Part shown: in pieces, positions 36,601 through 44,075 of the stretch
How positions within the stretch are numbered: position 1 is the stretch's first letter
How the letters are laid out: every line of letters starts with the position of its first letter
Assembly (NCBI GenBank): GCA_965221075.1
Contig: OZ244865.1
Coordinates: 62,001 to 126,000 of the forward strand
Direction of reading: 5' to 3'
DNA from: UBA2970 sp965221075
Lineage (GTDB): Bacteria; Verrucomicrobiota; Verrucomicrobiia; Limisphaerales; AAA164-E04
Length of the DNA: 64,000 bases
Position numbers and translations under genes: made by a program
Notes under the pieces: generated by a model
The model's database searches: none
The model's input: only the letters and a program-made list of their open reading frames with translations
Told to the model about the DNA's origin: nothing

Positions 36601-37249
36601 CCTGGAGACGGGGATCCTGTGGAACCGCAGCCGGGGTCCGGACCTGGCCTTCGAGTTCGAGCCGCTGCCGGCCCTGGCCCAGATCGCTCCGGTCTTCTCC
36701 CCCCTGCTCTGCGACTTCGACGCCGACGGCTGGATCGACATCTACCTCTCCCAGAACTTCTTCGGCCCCCAGCCCGAGACCGGGCGCATGGACGGAGGGG
36801 TGGGCCTGCTGCTCCTCGGGCAGGGGGAGGGGCGCTTCCGCCCCCTGCCCGCCCACGAGAGCGGCATCGTCGCCCCCCTGGACGGGAGGGCCGCGGCCCA
36901 TGCCGACCTGGACCGCGACGGCCGGCCCGACATCGTCGCCGCCAACCAGTCCGGCCCGCTCCTCGCCTTCCTCAACCGCACCGAGGCTCCCCGCCGCCTG
37001 GCCATCCGCCTGGAGGGCCGGCCGGGCAACCCCGACGCCACCGGGGCCCGGGTCCGCCTGATCCACGAGGACGGCCGCACCCCCGCCTGGGAGATCCGGA
37101 CCGGCGAAGGCTACATGGCCCAGTCCAGCGCCGTGATCCACACCGGCTGGCAGGGCCCCCCTCCCCGCGTCGAGGTCCTCTGGCCCGACGGCGCCCTCTC
37201 GGTCCACGAGCCCGGCGGCTCCACATCCCTGGCCCTCTCCTGGCCCTGA
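33617..37249 (+). CDS. Giant CRTAC1-type FG-GAP/ASPIC protein B
   Basis: The 1210-residue paralogue of the preceding protein has the same two-round plan: signal peptide (ARPLPAALLLLPWALAAAAG), FG-GAP loops (AGDYDGDGLADLFLTQPFGG, FVDIDGDGDLDLFVC, FADYDRDGDLDAYL), ASPIC/UnbV (LGASVRLVHQGLLQYRY), more loops, and a terminal ASPIC/UnbV (VEVLWPDGALSVHEPG). Key conserved segments such as HTPWFSMGTDSADIDNDG match gene A almost word for word. The ATG overlaps the stop of gene A (ATGA), so the two are made together, perhaps as a complex. The order suggests ancient duplication of a two-round gene. Confidence 0.85.
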   Translation: MRPPAPAARPLPAALLLLPWALAAAAGADLREETLFERVDPREAGIVFEYRWNPPERYEHELVNGITGGGAAAGDYDGDGLADLFLTQPFGGNHLYRNLGGFRFELDEAVSDTLWGTGPSFVDIDGDGDLDLFVCGYDCPNRLYLNQGDGTFAESAGKAGLALPGANVMMAFADYDRDGDLDAYLLANRIAPREPPLWEYSTRASDGMPILPDSLKGSAKVLYRPDIREGRLVAAGEPDRLLRNEGAGPGGVPRFVDATGESGISDQDFGLGVVWLDFDGDLWPDIYTANDFWGQDRLYRNRGDGTFEDVAAAALPHTPWFSMGTDSADIDNDGLPDLMASDMSSATHYREKLSMGDMQGWFLEASVPRQYMRNALYVNTGTSRFMESAHLSGVASTDWTWSVRFADLDGDGRQDLFVTNGAERFWDNSDLMREAGGVQRIDTEELRALWLSSPPRRDPNYAFRNMGDLRFEETGASWGLREEAVSYGVVVEDLDGDGDPDILANNFDGPPSLYRSRASERSRFFELRLEGSRSNSRGLGASVRLVHQGLLQYRYLGSARGYMSAAAPVLRFGLGRSRDPVGSLEVDWPSGIRQALAGVAGNSLVLKEPASGPGAAPRKEPPPLFVPSRSLQPAGRREIPFDDFERQPLLPHRHSGLGPGIAWADADGDGHEDFYIGRSAGHSGMAHLSRPPAGGSGEPRFLVDSLLPFSAHRDQEDMAPLFLDADGDGDRDLFVASGGVERPPRDPYYRDRLYLNQGDGSFLDAGEGWLPPFLRSSGPACAADFDRDGDLDLFVGSRVVPGEYPLAPRSRLLRNEGDRFAAHPIPPSLERGGMVSGALWSDVDQDGWPDLLAVGEWTAPRLFRNRQGVLEEAEGAGLEGLSGWWNGVAGADLDADGDQDFVLGNFGRNTKYRASPDRPAQIFYGDLDGSGRARIVEAKLSGGVLLPVRGKSCSQNAMPSLRERFPTFRSFALATLPEIYGEASLERALRLSAATLETGILWNRSRGPDLAFEFEPLPALAQIAPVFSPLLCDFDADGWIDIYLSQNFFGPQPETGRMDGGVGLLLLGQGEGRFRPLPAHESGIVAPLDGRAAAHADLDRDGRPDIVAANQSGPLLAFLNRTEAPRRLAIRLEGRPGNPDATGARVRLIHEDGRTPAWEIRTGEGYMAQSSAVIHTGWQGPPPRVEVLWPDGALSVHEPGGSTSLALSWP

Positions 37250-37309
37250 GGAGCCGCGGGCTTTGCCCTTGAAGCCGGGAAAGCGGGCGGGATTCAATGG
37301 GTCCCCCGC

Positions 37310-38269
37310 ATGCTGCTGGAAGTCAAGGACCTGTGCATCGACCTGGCCGGCCGCCAGGGCGGGCGCAGGCTGGTGGACGGGCTCTCCTTCGGGATCGGGG
37401 AGGGGGAGTCCTTCTGCCTGATCGGGGAGAGCGGCTGCGGCAAGAGCGTCTCGGCCCTCTCGCTGACCCGGCTGCTGCCCTCCCCTCCCTTCGTCTACGC
37501 CGGGGGCGAGGTCCGGATCGGCGGGGAGAGCATCCTGGGCTGGGACTCCCGGAGGCTGCGCCGGCTGCGCGGCGGCGTTGTCAGCTACATCTTCCAGGAC
37601 CCGGCGGCCTACCTCAACCCGGTGCGCCGGGTGGGCTCGCAGATCCTGGAGGCGCTCCGGCTGCACCGGCCGGAGAAGGCCGGGGAGGAGCGCGTCGTGG
37701 AGCTGCTGCGGCTGGTGGAGATCCCCTCCCCCGAGCTGCGCTGGAGGGACTACCCGCACCAGATGTCGGGAGGGATGCTGCAGCGGGCGATGATCGCCAT
37801 GGCCCTGGCCAGCGAGCCCCGGCTGCTGGTGGCCGACGAGCCCACCACCGCCCTGGACGTGACCGTGCAGGCGCAGATCCTGGCGCTGCTGCTGCGGCTC
37901 AGGGAGGATCTGGGGATGGCGGTGCTGCTGATCAGCCACGACCTGGGGGTGGTGGAGGACTTTTCTGACCGGGTGGCGGTGATGTACGCCGGGCAGGTGG
38001 TGGAGAGCGGGCCCGCCCGGGAGGTGCTCTCCCGCCCCAGGCACCCCTACACCGAGGCGCTCCTGCGCGCCGCTCCGCGCCTGGGGGCCGGCCAGGAAGG
38101 CCTCCACGCCATTCCGGGGCAGGTCCCCCCTCCGGGATCCCTTCCCTCCGGCTGCCGCTTCCACCCCCGCTGCCCGATCGCCCAGGAGAGCTGCAGCCGG
38201 GAGGAGCCGGCGCCGGCCTTCCTGGACGGGGAGCGGATCGTCCGCTGCCCCCTCCGCGCCGCGCCGTGA
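37310..38269 (+). CDS. oppD: Oligopeptide-type ABC transporter ATPase OppD/DppD
   Basis: The 319-residue nucleotide-binding protein has Walker A GESGCGKS, Q-loop YIFQDPAAYLNPVRRVG, signature MSGGMLQRAMIAMAL, Walker B LLVADEPTTALDVTVQAQIL and H-loop LLISHDLGVVEDFSDRVAVM. The C-terminal oligopeptide-type domain has the three Cys motif (CRFHPRCPIAQESC) of Opp/Dpp ATPases. No binding protein or permease lies next to it, so they must be elsewhere. Translation of the next ATPase begins within its stop codon. Confidence 0.92.
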   Translation: MLLEVKDLCIDLAGRQGGRRLVDGLSFGIGEGESFCLIGESGCGKSVSALSLTRLLPSPPFVYAGGEVRIGGESILGWDSRRLRRLRGGVVSYIFQDPAAYLNPVRRVGSQILEALRLHRPEKAGEERVVELLRLVEIPSPELRWRDYPHQMSGGMLQRAMIAMALASEPRLLVADEPTTALDVTVQAQILALLLRLREDLGMAVLLISHDLGVVEDFSDRVAVMYAGQVVESGPAREVLSRPRHPYTEALLRAAPRLGAGQEGLHAIPGQVPPPGSLPSGCRFHPRCPIAQESCSREEPAPAFLDGERIVRCPLRAAP

Positions 38270-39231
38270 AGCTCCTGGAGGTCGAGGACCTGGAGATCGC
38301 CTACCCGGCGCGCTCCCCGGGACGGGGGCCCCGCCGGACCCTCAGGGCGGTCAACCGCGTGGGCTTCCACATCTCGGAGGGCGAGACCCTGGGGCTGGTG
38401 GGCGAGAGCGGCTGCGGCAAGAGCTCCCTGGCCCGGGCCCTGGTCCTCCTGGAGCGGCCCTCCGGCGGCCGGATCCGGTTCCGGGGCGAGGACGTCCGCC
38501 TGATGGACCGGGCCCGGCGCAAGCGCTACCGGCGGCAGGTGCAGATGATCTTCCAGGATCCCTACGGCTCGCTCAACCCCAGGCTGCCGGTGGGCGAGAG
38601 CATCGCCGAGGGCCTCCGGGTCCAGGGGATGCTGTCCGGCCGGGAGGCGGTCCGGAGCGAGGTGGCGAGGCTGCTGGACCGGGTGGGGCTCGACGCCTCC
38701 GCCGCCGGGCGGCTGCCCCGGGAGTTCTCGGGCGGGCAGCGGCAGCGCATCGGCATCGCCCGGGCCCTGGCCCTCAGGCCCGATCTGGTGATCTGCGACG
38801 AGCCGGTCAGCGCCCTCGACGTCTCGGTGCAGGCCCAGGTGGCGAACCTGCTGGCGGAGCTGCAGAAGGACTCCGGGCTCGCCTACCTGTTCATCACCCA
38901 CGACCTGGCGGTGGTCGAGCACATGAGCCACCGGGTGATGGTGATGTACCTGGGGCAGGTGGTGGAGGAGGGGCCGGCCCGGGAGGTGATCGGCAGCCCC
39001 CGGCATCCCTACACCCGGATGCTGGTCGCCTCCGTCCCCGGCCGGAGGGGCCGCGATCTCCCGGAGCAGGCGCCCGTCCGGGGGGAGATCCCCTCCCCCC
39101 TGGACGTGCCGGACGGATGCCCCTTCCATTCCCGGTGCCCCCTGGCCGAGGACCGCTGCCGGACCGAGCGGCCCGCCCTGGAGGGCTCGGGGCGCCGGAC
39201 GGCCTGCCACCTGGCCGGAAGCGGCGGATGA
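38266..39231 (+). CDS. oppF: Oligopeptide-type ABC transporter ATPase OppF/DppF
   Basis: This second ATPase has 321 residues with a GTG start. Walker A is GESGCGKSS, followed by MIFQDPYGSLNPRLPVGE, signature FSGGQRQRIGIARAL, Walker B LVICDEPVSALDVSVQAQV, and the H-loop FITHDLAVVEHMSHRVMVMY. The C-terminal CPFHSRCPLAEDRC segment marks the Opp/Dpp family. It forms a heterodimer with OppD to power uptake of peptides, or of nickel or sugars in some relatives. The two genes alone, followed by an RND-type exporter, make the substrate unclear. Confidence 0.92.
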   Translation: MKLLEVEDLEIAYPARSPGRGPRRTLRAVNRVGFHISEGETLGLVGESGCGKSSLARALVLLERPSGGRIRFRGEDVRLMDRARRKRYRRQVQMIFQDPYGSLNPRLPVGESIAEGLRVQGMLSGREAVRSEVARLLDRVGLDASAAGRLPREFSGGQRQRIGIARALALRPDLVICDEPVSALDVSVQAQVANLLAELQKDSGLAYLFITHDLAVVEHMSHRVMVMYLGQVVEEGPAREVIGSPRHPYTRMLVASVPGRRGRDLPEQAPVRGEIPSPLDVPDGCPFHSRCPLAEDRCRTERPALEGSGRRTACHLAGSGG

Positions 39232-39241
39232 TCCGATCGGC

Positions 39242-41557
39242 ATGACCCTCCGCAACCCCTTCCTGCGGCGCCCCTGGCTCTCGGCGGCGCTGCTGCCGGC
39301 GCTGGCGATCCCGGCCCTCTGGCCTCCGGAAGACCCCCCGGCCCGCTCCGACCCCGCCGCCCTCCTGGAGCTCAGCCCCGGCCACCGCAAGGCCCTCGAC
39401 CAGGTCCAGGAGATCCTTCCCGGCCGGGAGATGGTGGTGATCGACATGGAGTGCCCCGAGGTGTTCAGCCGCGAGGGGCTGGACGCGATCCGGCGGGCCA
39501 GCGAGGCGCTCCTGTCGGTCGAGGGAGCCCTCGAGATCAAGAGCCTGACCCACGCCTACCGGCCGGTGCGCCGGGGCCTCCGCCTGGAGATGGTCCCCCT
39601 GGTCCAGGGACAGGACCACGAGCAGCTGCGGCGCTTCTGCCTGGAGAACCCCTTCCTGCGCAACGTGATGGTCTCGCCCGACGGGCGCCACACCTCGCTG
39701 ACGCTGGCCATGGAGCCGACGCCCGGGCGCCTCCTCCGCCAGCGCCTGGAGGAGGCCCTGGCCCCCTTCGAGGAGGAGGGCCTGCGCTTCCACATGGCCA
39801 GCCTGTCGCTGGCCCAGGAGGACATCCACGGCTGGATCGACCGCGACGCCAGGCGGATCCTGCCCTTCGCCGCCCTCTTCGTCCTGGCCTGCCTGGCCTT
39901 CGTCCTGCGCTCCCCGGCGCTGATCCTCTTCCTCCTGCTGCACCAGGCCGCCACCCTGGCCTTCGTGGCCGGGAGCCTGCAGTGGAGCGGCCACGTCCCC
40001 GCCCCGCACACCTACCCCCTGCTCCTCCCCCTGTGGTGCGGCGTGCACCTGGCCCTGTGGCTCCATCTCTGCAACGCCTGCCGCAAGGCGGCCTCCCGGC
40101 TCCCGTCCCGGGAGGTGGTCCCCGCGGCCCTGGGCCGGATCGGCCGATCCTGCCTCTACGCGACCCTCACCACCCTGGCCGGCCTGCTCTCCCTGGGCAT
40201 GGCCGAGGTCCCCTCGGTGCGCGAGATCGCGTGGCTGGGAGCCTACGGCGTCGCCGCCATCTTCCTGTCCACCTTCGGGCCCGGCGCCGGCCTCCTCCAC
40301 CTCTGGAGCAGGAGGTGGAAGGCTCCGGCCCGGCCCGGCGAGGACGCCGATCCGGTCTCCCTGCTGACGCGATGGAGGCCCGTGATCCTGGGGGCCGCCG
40401 CCCTGGGGGCGCTCGGCATGGCCGCGGGCGTCCCCCGGCTCCAGGTCGGCATCCTCCTCTCCCAGTGCCTTCCCGTGAAGAGCGCCACCCGCCAGGCCGG
40501 GGAGATCTTCGACCGCCACTACGGCGGCTTCCACTTCTTCCGGATGGAATTCGACTCCGGCCGGGACGGAGGGATCAACCAGCCCGGGTTCCTCCGGCAC
40601 CTGGAGAGGCTGGGCCGGCAGGCGCAGGCCGATCCCCGGGTGACCGCGGTCTACTCCTATCCCCAGCTGCTCTCCCTGATCGAGCAGGCGTGGCAGGGGG
40701 AGGAGCCGGGCGCGCTCTCCCTGCCCCCGCCGGAGCGGATCGGGCTCTTCGCGCTGCTGATCCGCAGCTCCCTGCAGGCCTTCCCCTTCATGGAGAACCT
40801 CTGCGACGGGCCCATGCGCAGCACGTCCCTGTTCGTGCGCACCCGGGAGATGCCCTCCGGCCAGTCCCTCGCCCTGCTCGGGGACCTCGCGGAGCAGGCG
40901 CGGACCGGCCTGCCCGAGGGAGCCTCCCTGCGGGCCAGCCAGGGCTTCGAGGCGATCCTGGAGGCGGACCGGAGGCTGGTGCGCACCCAGCTCCTGAGCA
41001 TCGCCTGCGCCCTGCCCGCCATACTGGCCCTGCTATGGTTCCTCTGGCGCTCGTTCCGGCTGGCCCTCCTGGCCGTGGCGGTGAACGCCGTTCCGGTGGG
41101 CGCCCTGGCGGCCCTGGCGGCCCTGCTCGGCATCCCCCTGCACTTCATCACCGTGATCACCGTGGCGCTGGCCTTCGGCATCGCCATCGACGACACCGTG
41201 CACCTGATCACCGAATGGAGCCTGGCCCGCAGGCGGGGGCTCTCCCCCCGGCAGGCCACGGCCCAGGCCCTGCGGATCAAGACCCACCCCATCGTCTGCA
41301 CCAGCGTGATCCTGGGCGGCGTCTTCGCCCTGGCGATCCCCTCGTCGTTCCCCCCGATGTCCCACTTCGCCTTCCTGACCGCGGCGGCCTTCGCCATGGC
41401 CCTGGCCAGCTCCCTCTGCCTGCTGCCCCTGATCCTGGCCGGAGGGTGCCGGAGCCTCCGGCCCTGGCCGGCGCGGGCCGGCGGACAAGAGGAAGGCCCG
41501 GCCCCGCAGGAAGCGGGACCGGGCCTGGAGAAGGACGGCCGTCCTGGGAGGGTCTAG
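39242..41557 (+). CDS. RND/MMPL-type membrane exporter
   Basis: The 771-residue protein has the 12-helix RND plan. TM1 (LSAALLPALAIPALWP) is followed by a periplasmic domain. Then comes a helix bundle (ILPFAALFVLACLAFVLRSP, LILFLLLHQAATLAFVAGSL, SCLYATLTTLAGLLSLGM, GAYGVAAIFLSTFGPGAGLL), then a second copy (GAAALGALGMAAGVPRLQVG, a second domain, TQLLSIACALPAILALLWFL). The proton-relay-like motif is in TVALAFGIAIDDTVHLITEW, typical of the MMPL/HpnN-like subgroup. These transport lipids, hopanoids or related molecules to the periplasm. The start is ten bases after oppF. The C-terminal tail is hydrophilic and Gly/Pro-rich. Its stop shares CTAG with the convergent FecR gene. Confidence 0.82.
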   Translation: MTLRNPFLRRPWLSAALLPALAIPALWPPEDPPARSDPAALLELSPGHRKALDQVQEILPGREMVVIDMECPEVFSREGLDAIRRASEALLSVEGALEIKSLTHAYRPVRRGLRLEMVPLVQGQDHEQLRRFCLENPFLRNVMVSPDGRHTSLTLAMEPTPGRLLRQRLEEALAPFEEEGLRFHMASLSLAQEDIHGWIDRDARRILPFAALFVLACLAFVLRSPALILFLLLHQAATLAFVAGSLQWSGHVPAPHTYPLLLPLWCGVHLALWLHLCNACRKAASRLPSREVVPAALGRIGRSCLYATLTTLAGLLSLGMAEVPSVREIAWLGAYGVAAIFLSTFGPGAGLLHLWSRRWKAPARPGEDADPVSLLTRWRPVILGAAALGALGMAAGVPRLQVGILLSQCLPVKSATRQAGEIFDRHYGGFHFFRMEFDSGRDGGINQPGFLRHLERLGRQAQADPRVTAVYSYPQLLSLIEQAWQGEEPGALSLPPPERIGLFALLIRSSLQAFPFMENLCDGPMRSTSLFVRTREMPSGQSLALLGDLAEQARTGLPEGASLRASQGFEAILEADRRLVRTQLLSIACALPAILALLWFLWRSFRLALLAVAVNAVPVGALAALAALLGIPLHFITVITVALAFGIAIDDTVHLITEWSLARRRGLSPRQATAQALRIKTHPIVCTSVILGGVFALAIPSSFPPMSHFAFLTAAAFAMALASSLCLLPLILAGGCRSLRPWPARAGGQEEGPAPQEAGPGLEKDGRPGRV

Positions 41558-42273
41558 CGCCTCCGGGGAGCGGGCAGGTTGGGCGAGACGAAGATGGGCG
41601 CCTCGTCCAGCCCCGGGAAGGTGGCGGCGACCTCTTCCTCGGTCCCGGGCGGGGGAGCCGGAGCGGCATCGGCGACCATCGACTCCAGGCTCTTCGCATC
41701 CTCCCCGGCGATCGATCCGGTGTCCCCGGTCTCGGGATCGAAGGACTGGGACGACTCCAGCCTGCGCATCACCAGGGAGGCCTCGGTGTCGCCCCGGTTG
41801 TACATCACTTCCGCCGAGCCCTGGGCCAGACTCACGTGGCCGTCGGCCGAGATGTCGAAGATCACCGCCTGGCGGCTGGCGTCGATCTTCACCTGCCCCT
41901 TGGGGATCCTGACCACGAAGCTGGAGAGCGCCGCGGCCCGCTCCACCCGTCCGTAGATCCTTCCGGCCGAGAGATCGAGGAGCACGTCGGTGACGGTCTC
42001 GATCCCGGTGGCGGTGGCCTCGTTGCGCTCGATGGCCAGCTTGGAGTCCGGGGCGACCACCACCAGATCCCCGTTGACCGACAGGACGGCCTGGCCGTCG
42101 GCCCCGGTGGCGATGGAATCGCCGGCGAACATGTCGGCGCCCTGCCGGGAGGCGGTGACCGAGCCCTTCTGCTGCTGGACGGTGGCCTTTCCAGGAGCCG
42201 CATCCGCCCTTGGGGGCAGGCCGGCGAGCATCATGGCCGCCAGGAACATCGACTGAACTCCAGATATCTTCAT
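41554..42273 (-). CDS. Secreted FecR-domain protein
   Basis: The 239-residue protein has a signal peptide (MKISGVQSMFLAAMMLAGLP, cleavage near ADA). A FecR-like domain follows: KATVQQQKGSVTASRQGADM, SIATGADGQAVLSVNGDLVV, VLLDLSAGRIYGRVERA, VVRIPKGQVKIDASRQAVIF, HVSLAQGSAEVMY. In Verrucomicrobia these exported FecR proteins are stand-alone and not linked to sigma factors as in iron uptake. The C-terminal 70 residues are acidic and proline-rich with no recognised domain. It may bind a partner in the periplasm or outer membrane. A good promoter precedes it. Confidence 0.78.
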   Translation of the reverse strand: MKISGVQSMFLAAMMLAGLPPRADAAPGKATVQQQKGSVTASRQGADMFAGDSIATGADGQAVLSVNGDLVVVAPDSKLAIERNEATATGIETVTDVLLDLSAGRIYGRVERAAALSSFVVRIPKGQVKIDASRQAVIFDISADGHVSLAQGSAEVMYNRGDTEASLVMRRLESSQSFDPETGDTGSIAGEDAKSLESMVADAAPAPPPGTEEEVAATFPGLDEAPIFVSPNLPAPRRR

Positions 42274-42320
42274 TTCTCTAGCCTTTCCGGCGACGGGCGC
42301 CGCTTGCTGCCACCCCGGGC

Positions 42321-42349
42321 AGTCTGCCGGCCGGTCCCCCTCCTGTCAA
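42321..42349 (-). promoter_or_regulatory. Promoter of FecR gene
   Basis: On the minus strand TTGACA (42349-42344) and CAGACT (42326-42321) have a 17-base spacer, 47 bases before the start codon. A second TTGACA lies at 42416-42411, also spaced 17 from GTAGGG, and may be a second upstream promoter. Confidence 0.55.
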
Positions 42350-42586
42350 CCCCGGGCGGCGGCGATCCCGACGCCGGTGACGCTTCACCCTACCGGAGGG
42401 GCGCCGGGGCTGTCAAACGCCGTGCATCCGGCGGCGGGGGCGGCCCGCGCCTTTTTTCTTTTTGGCTTGCCATTTCCGCCGGAAACCCGAAGCTTCACGC
42501 CCTGTACGGAGCCCCCTCGGGGCCGCGGCGCGACGTTGCCGCCCCGAGGGAGCGGGTGCGCGAATCCTCCGGGCGCGCCCGCCGCT

Positions 42587-42624
42587 GCGATTCCGGAGCG
42601 GAACTGGTTCCGCTCCGGAATCGC
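42587..42624. promoter_or_regulatory. 18-bp perfect hairpin before porin 1
   Basis: Bases 42587-42604 pair with 42607-42624 around a two-base TG gap. It lies in the likely 5' untranslated region, 45 bases before the ATG. An identical copy precedes porin 2. There is no T-run; it may be an operator or an mRNA-stabilising stem. Confidence 0.6.
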
Positions 42625-42669
42625 GCACGGGAACCAATCCGGACCGGAGATCGACCAGAGAGAACGGGA

Positions 42670-43851
42670 ATGAGAAGTAGACACTGGATACTCGGCCTCG
42701 TGGCGGCTTGCGCCACCATGTGGGGAGACGAACACATGGGCAGCCCGGTGGTGACCGAGGTGTCCAAGACCACCCTCAGCGGATACGTCGACACATCGGC
42801 CATATGGGGCTTTGGCGACGTTAGCGAGAACTACTTCGGAAGGACCAACGACGGAGACGGCTATGTCGACGGATTCAACCTGAACGTCGTCCAGCTGAGC
42901 CTCGCCAGCCCCATGGGCTCCGGCGAATGGGCGGCCGGCTACCAGGTCGACCTGTGGCTCGGCCCCGACGCCCACTGGCTGGGCAGCTACTCCGCCTTCC
43001 AGCCCTCCCAGTCCGACATCGGGATCAAGCAGGCCTACGTCAACCTGATGGCTCCGGTGGGCAACGGGCTGGAGCTGAAGATGGGGCATTTCGACACCAT
43101 CATCGGCTACGAGGTGGGAGCCTCCCCGCTGAACCCCAACTTCAGCCGCTCCTACGGCTTCTTCATCGAGCCCTTCCAGCACACCGGGCTGCTGGCCAGC
43201 TACCCGATCGCCGAGGGGGTGACCGTCTCGGGCGGCATCGCCAACACCTACGGCTTCGGCATCAACGACCGCTGGGGAGAGTCCGAAGATCTGACCTACA
43301 TGGGAGCCATGGGCTACGAGATCCCCGAGGGGTTGGGCGCGCTCTCCGGAGGCACCCTCTACGGCGGATTCGTCCGGGGCCTGGTCGCCGGGGGAGATCC
43401 CAACAAGGAGAAGACCAGCTACTACGCCGGAGCCACCCTGCCGACCCCGATCGAGAACCTGTCGATCGGAGCCGCCTTCGACTACGCCAGCGACTACAAT
43501 CCGGGACTGGACGAGTGGGCCCTGGCGGGGTACGCCTCCTACCAGATGGGAGACGGACGGACCACCCTGAGCGGACGGGTGGACTACTACAACACCGAAG
43601 GCTACTTCACCAGGATCGGCGGCGATGGCATGCCGCTGACGGACGATCAGGGCATGAACATCTGGGACCGCCACGACATGTCGTTCCTGGGCCTGACCGG
43701 AACCATCTCCTACCAGCTCTGGGACAATGTGCTCTCGAGGATCGAGGGGAGATGGGACCAGGCCATGGACGAGCATCTGCAGGGCTTCGGCCTTGAGGGC
43801 GACGAGGACAGCGCGACGACCCTGCTGCTCAACGTCGTCTACCAGTTCTAG
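42670..43851 (+). CDS. OmpL-like beta-barrel porin (BBP2), copy 1
   Basis: The 393-residue protein starts with a short signal peptide (MRSRHWILGLVAACATMWG). The body has alternating beta-strand pattern and the features of the putative beta-barrel porin-2 / DUF1597 family of Verrucomicrobia: TLSGYVDTSAIWGFGD, GFNLNVVQLSLASPMGSGEW, GIKQAYVNLMAPVGNGLELK, GHFDTIIGYEV, NPNFSRSYGFFIEPFQHTGL. It ends with a terminal aromatic residue (LLLNVVYQF), as expected for an outer membrane barrel. It probably allows diffusion of small solutes. The gene is part of a tandem duplication; its sequence before 42574 differs from that before copy 2, so expression may differ. A strong terminator follows. Confidence 0.85.
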   Translation: MRSRHWILGLVAACATMWGDEHMGSPVVTEVSKTTLSGYVDTSAIWGFGDVSENYFGRTNDGDGYVDGFNLNVVQLSLASPMGSGEWAAGYQVDLWLGPDAHWLGSYSAFQPSQSDIGIKQAYVNLMAPVGNGLELKMGHFDTIIGYEVGASPLNPNFSRSYGFFIEPFQHTGLLASYPIAEGVTVSGGIANTYGFGINDRWGESEDLTYMGAMGYEIPEGLGALSGGTLYGGFVRGLVAGGDPNKEKTSYYAGATLPTPIENLSIGAAFDYASDYNPGLDEWALAGYASYQMGDGRTTLSGRVDYYNTEGYFTRIGGDGMPLTDDQGMNIWDRHDMSFLGLTGTISYQLWDNVLSRIEGRWDQAMDEHLQGFGLEGDEDSATTLLLNVVYQF

Positions 43852-43879
43852 AGCGGCCACCGCCGCACGCACGGCTTCC

Positions 43880-43915
43880 GGCCCCCCTCCGCGGCGTGCG
43901 GAGGGGGGCCTTTTT
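43880..43915 (+). terminator. Intrinsic terminator after porin 1
   Basis: A G+C-rich stem (GGCCCCCCTCCGC paired with GCGGAGGGGGGCC) is followed by TTTTTGTT. The same structure follows copy 2. Confidence 0.9.
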
Positions 43916-43916
43916 G

Positions 43917-43945
43917 TTGCATCCCCGGAAGCCGGATCCTGTATC
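43917..43945 (+). promoter_or_regulatory. Promoter between the porin copies
   Basis: TTGCAT and TGTATC are separated by 17 bases. This is the pseudopilin promoter carried along by the duplication; it now drives porin copy 2. The original copy is at 45301-45329. Confidence 0.6.
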
Positions 43946-43992
43946 GTGGCCCCCTGTCCTATGAAACGCCGATCCGGAACGCGCCCGCCGCT

Positions 43993-44030
43993 GCGATTCC
44001 GGAGCGGAACTGGTTCCGCTCCGGAATCGC
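43993..44030. promoter_or_regulatory. 18-bp perfect hairpin before porin 2
   Basis: This is an exact copy of the hairpin at 42587-42624, at the same distance from the porin start. Confidence 0.6.
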
Positions 44031-44075
44031 GCACGGGAACCAATCCGGACCGGAGATCGACCAGAGAGAACGGGA

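Larger units (their letters stand above)
42574..43979 (+). repeat. Tandem duplication, unit 1
   Basis: A 1406-bp unit runs from the sequence before the first porin gene to the first codons of a pseudopilin gene copy (43962-43979). It repeats at 43980-45363. The join at 43980 fuses the pseudopilin start (ATGAAACGCCGATCC) to the region that normally precedes the porin. Both parent sequences share TCCGG and GCGCCCG near the join, so short homology could have guided the duplication. Confidence 0.9.
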
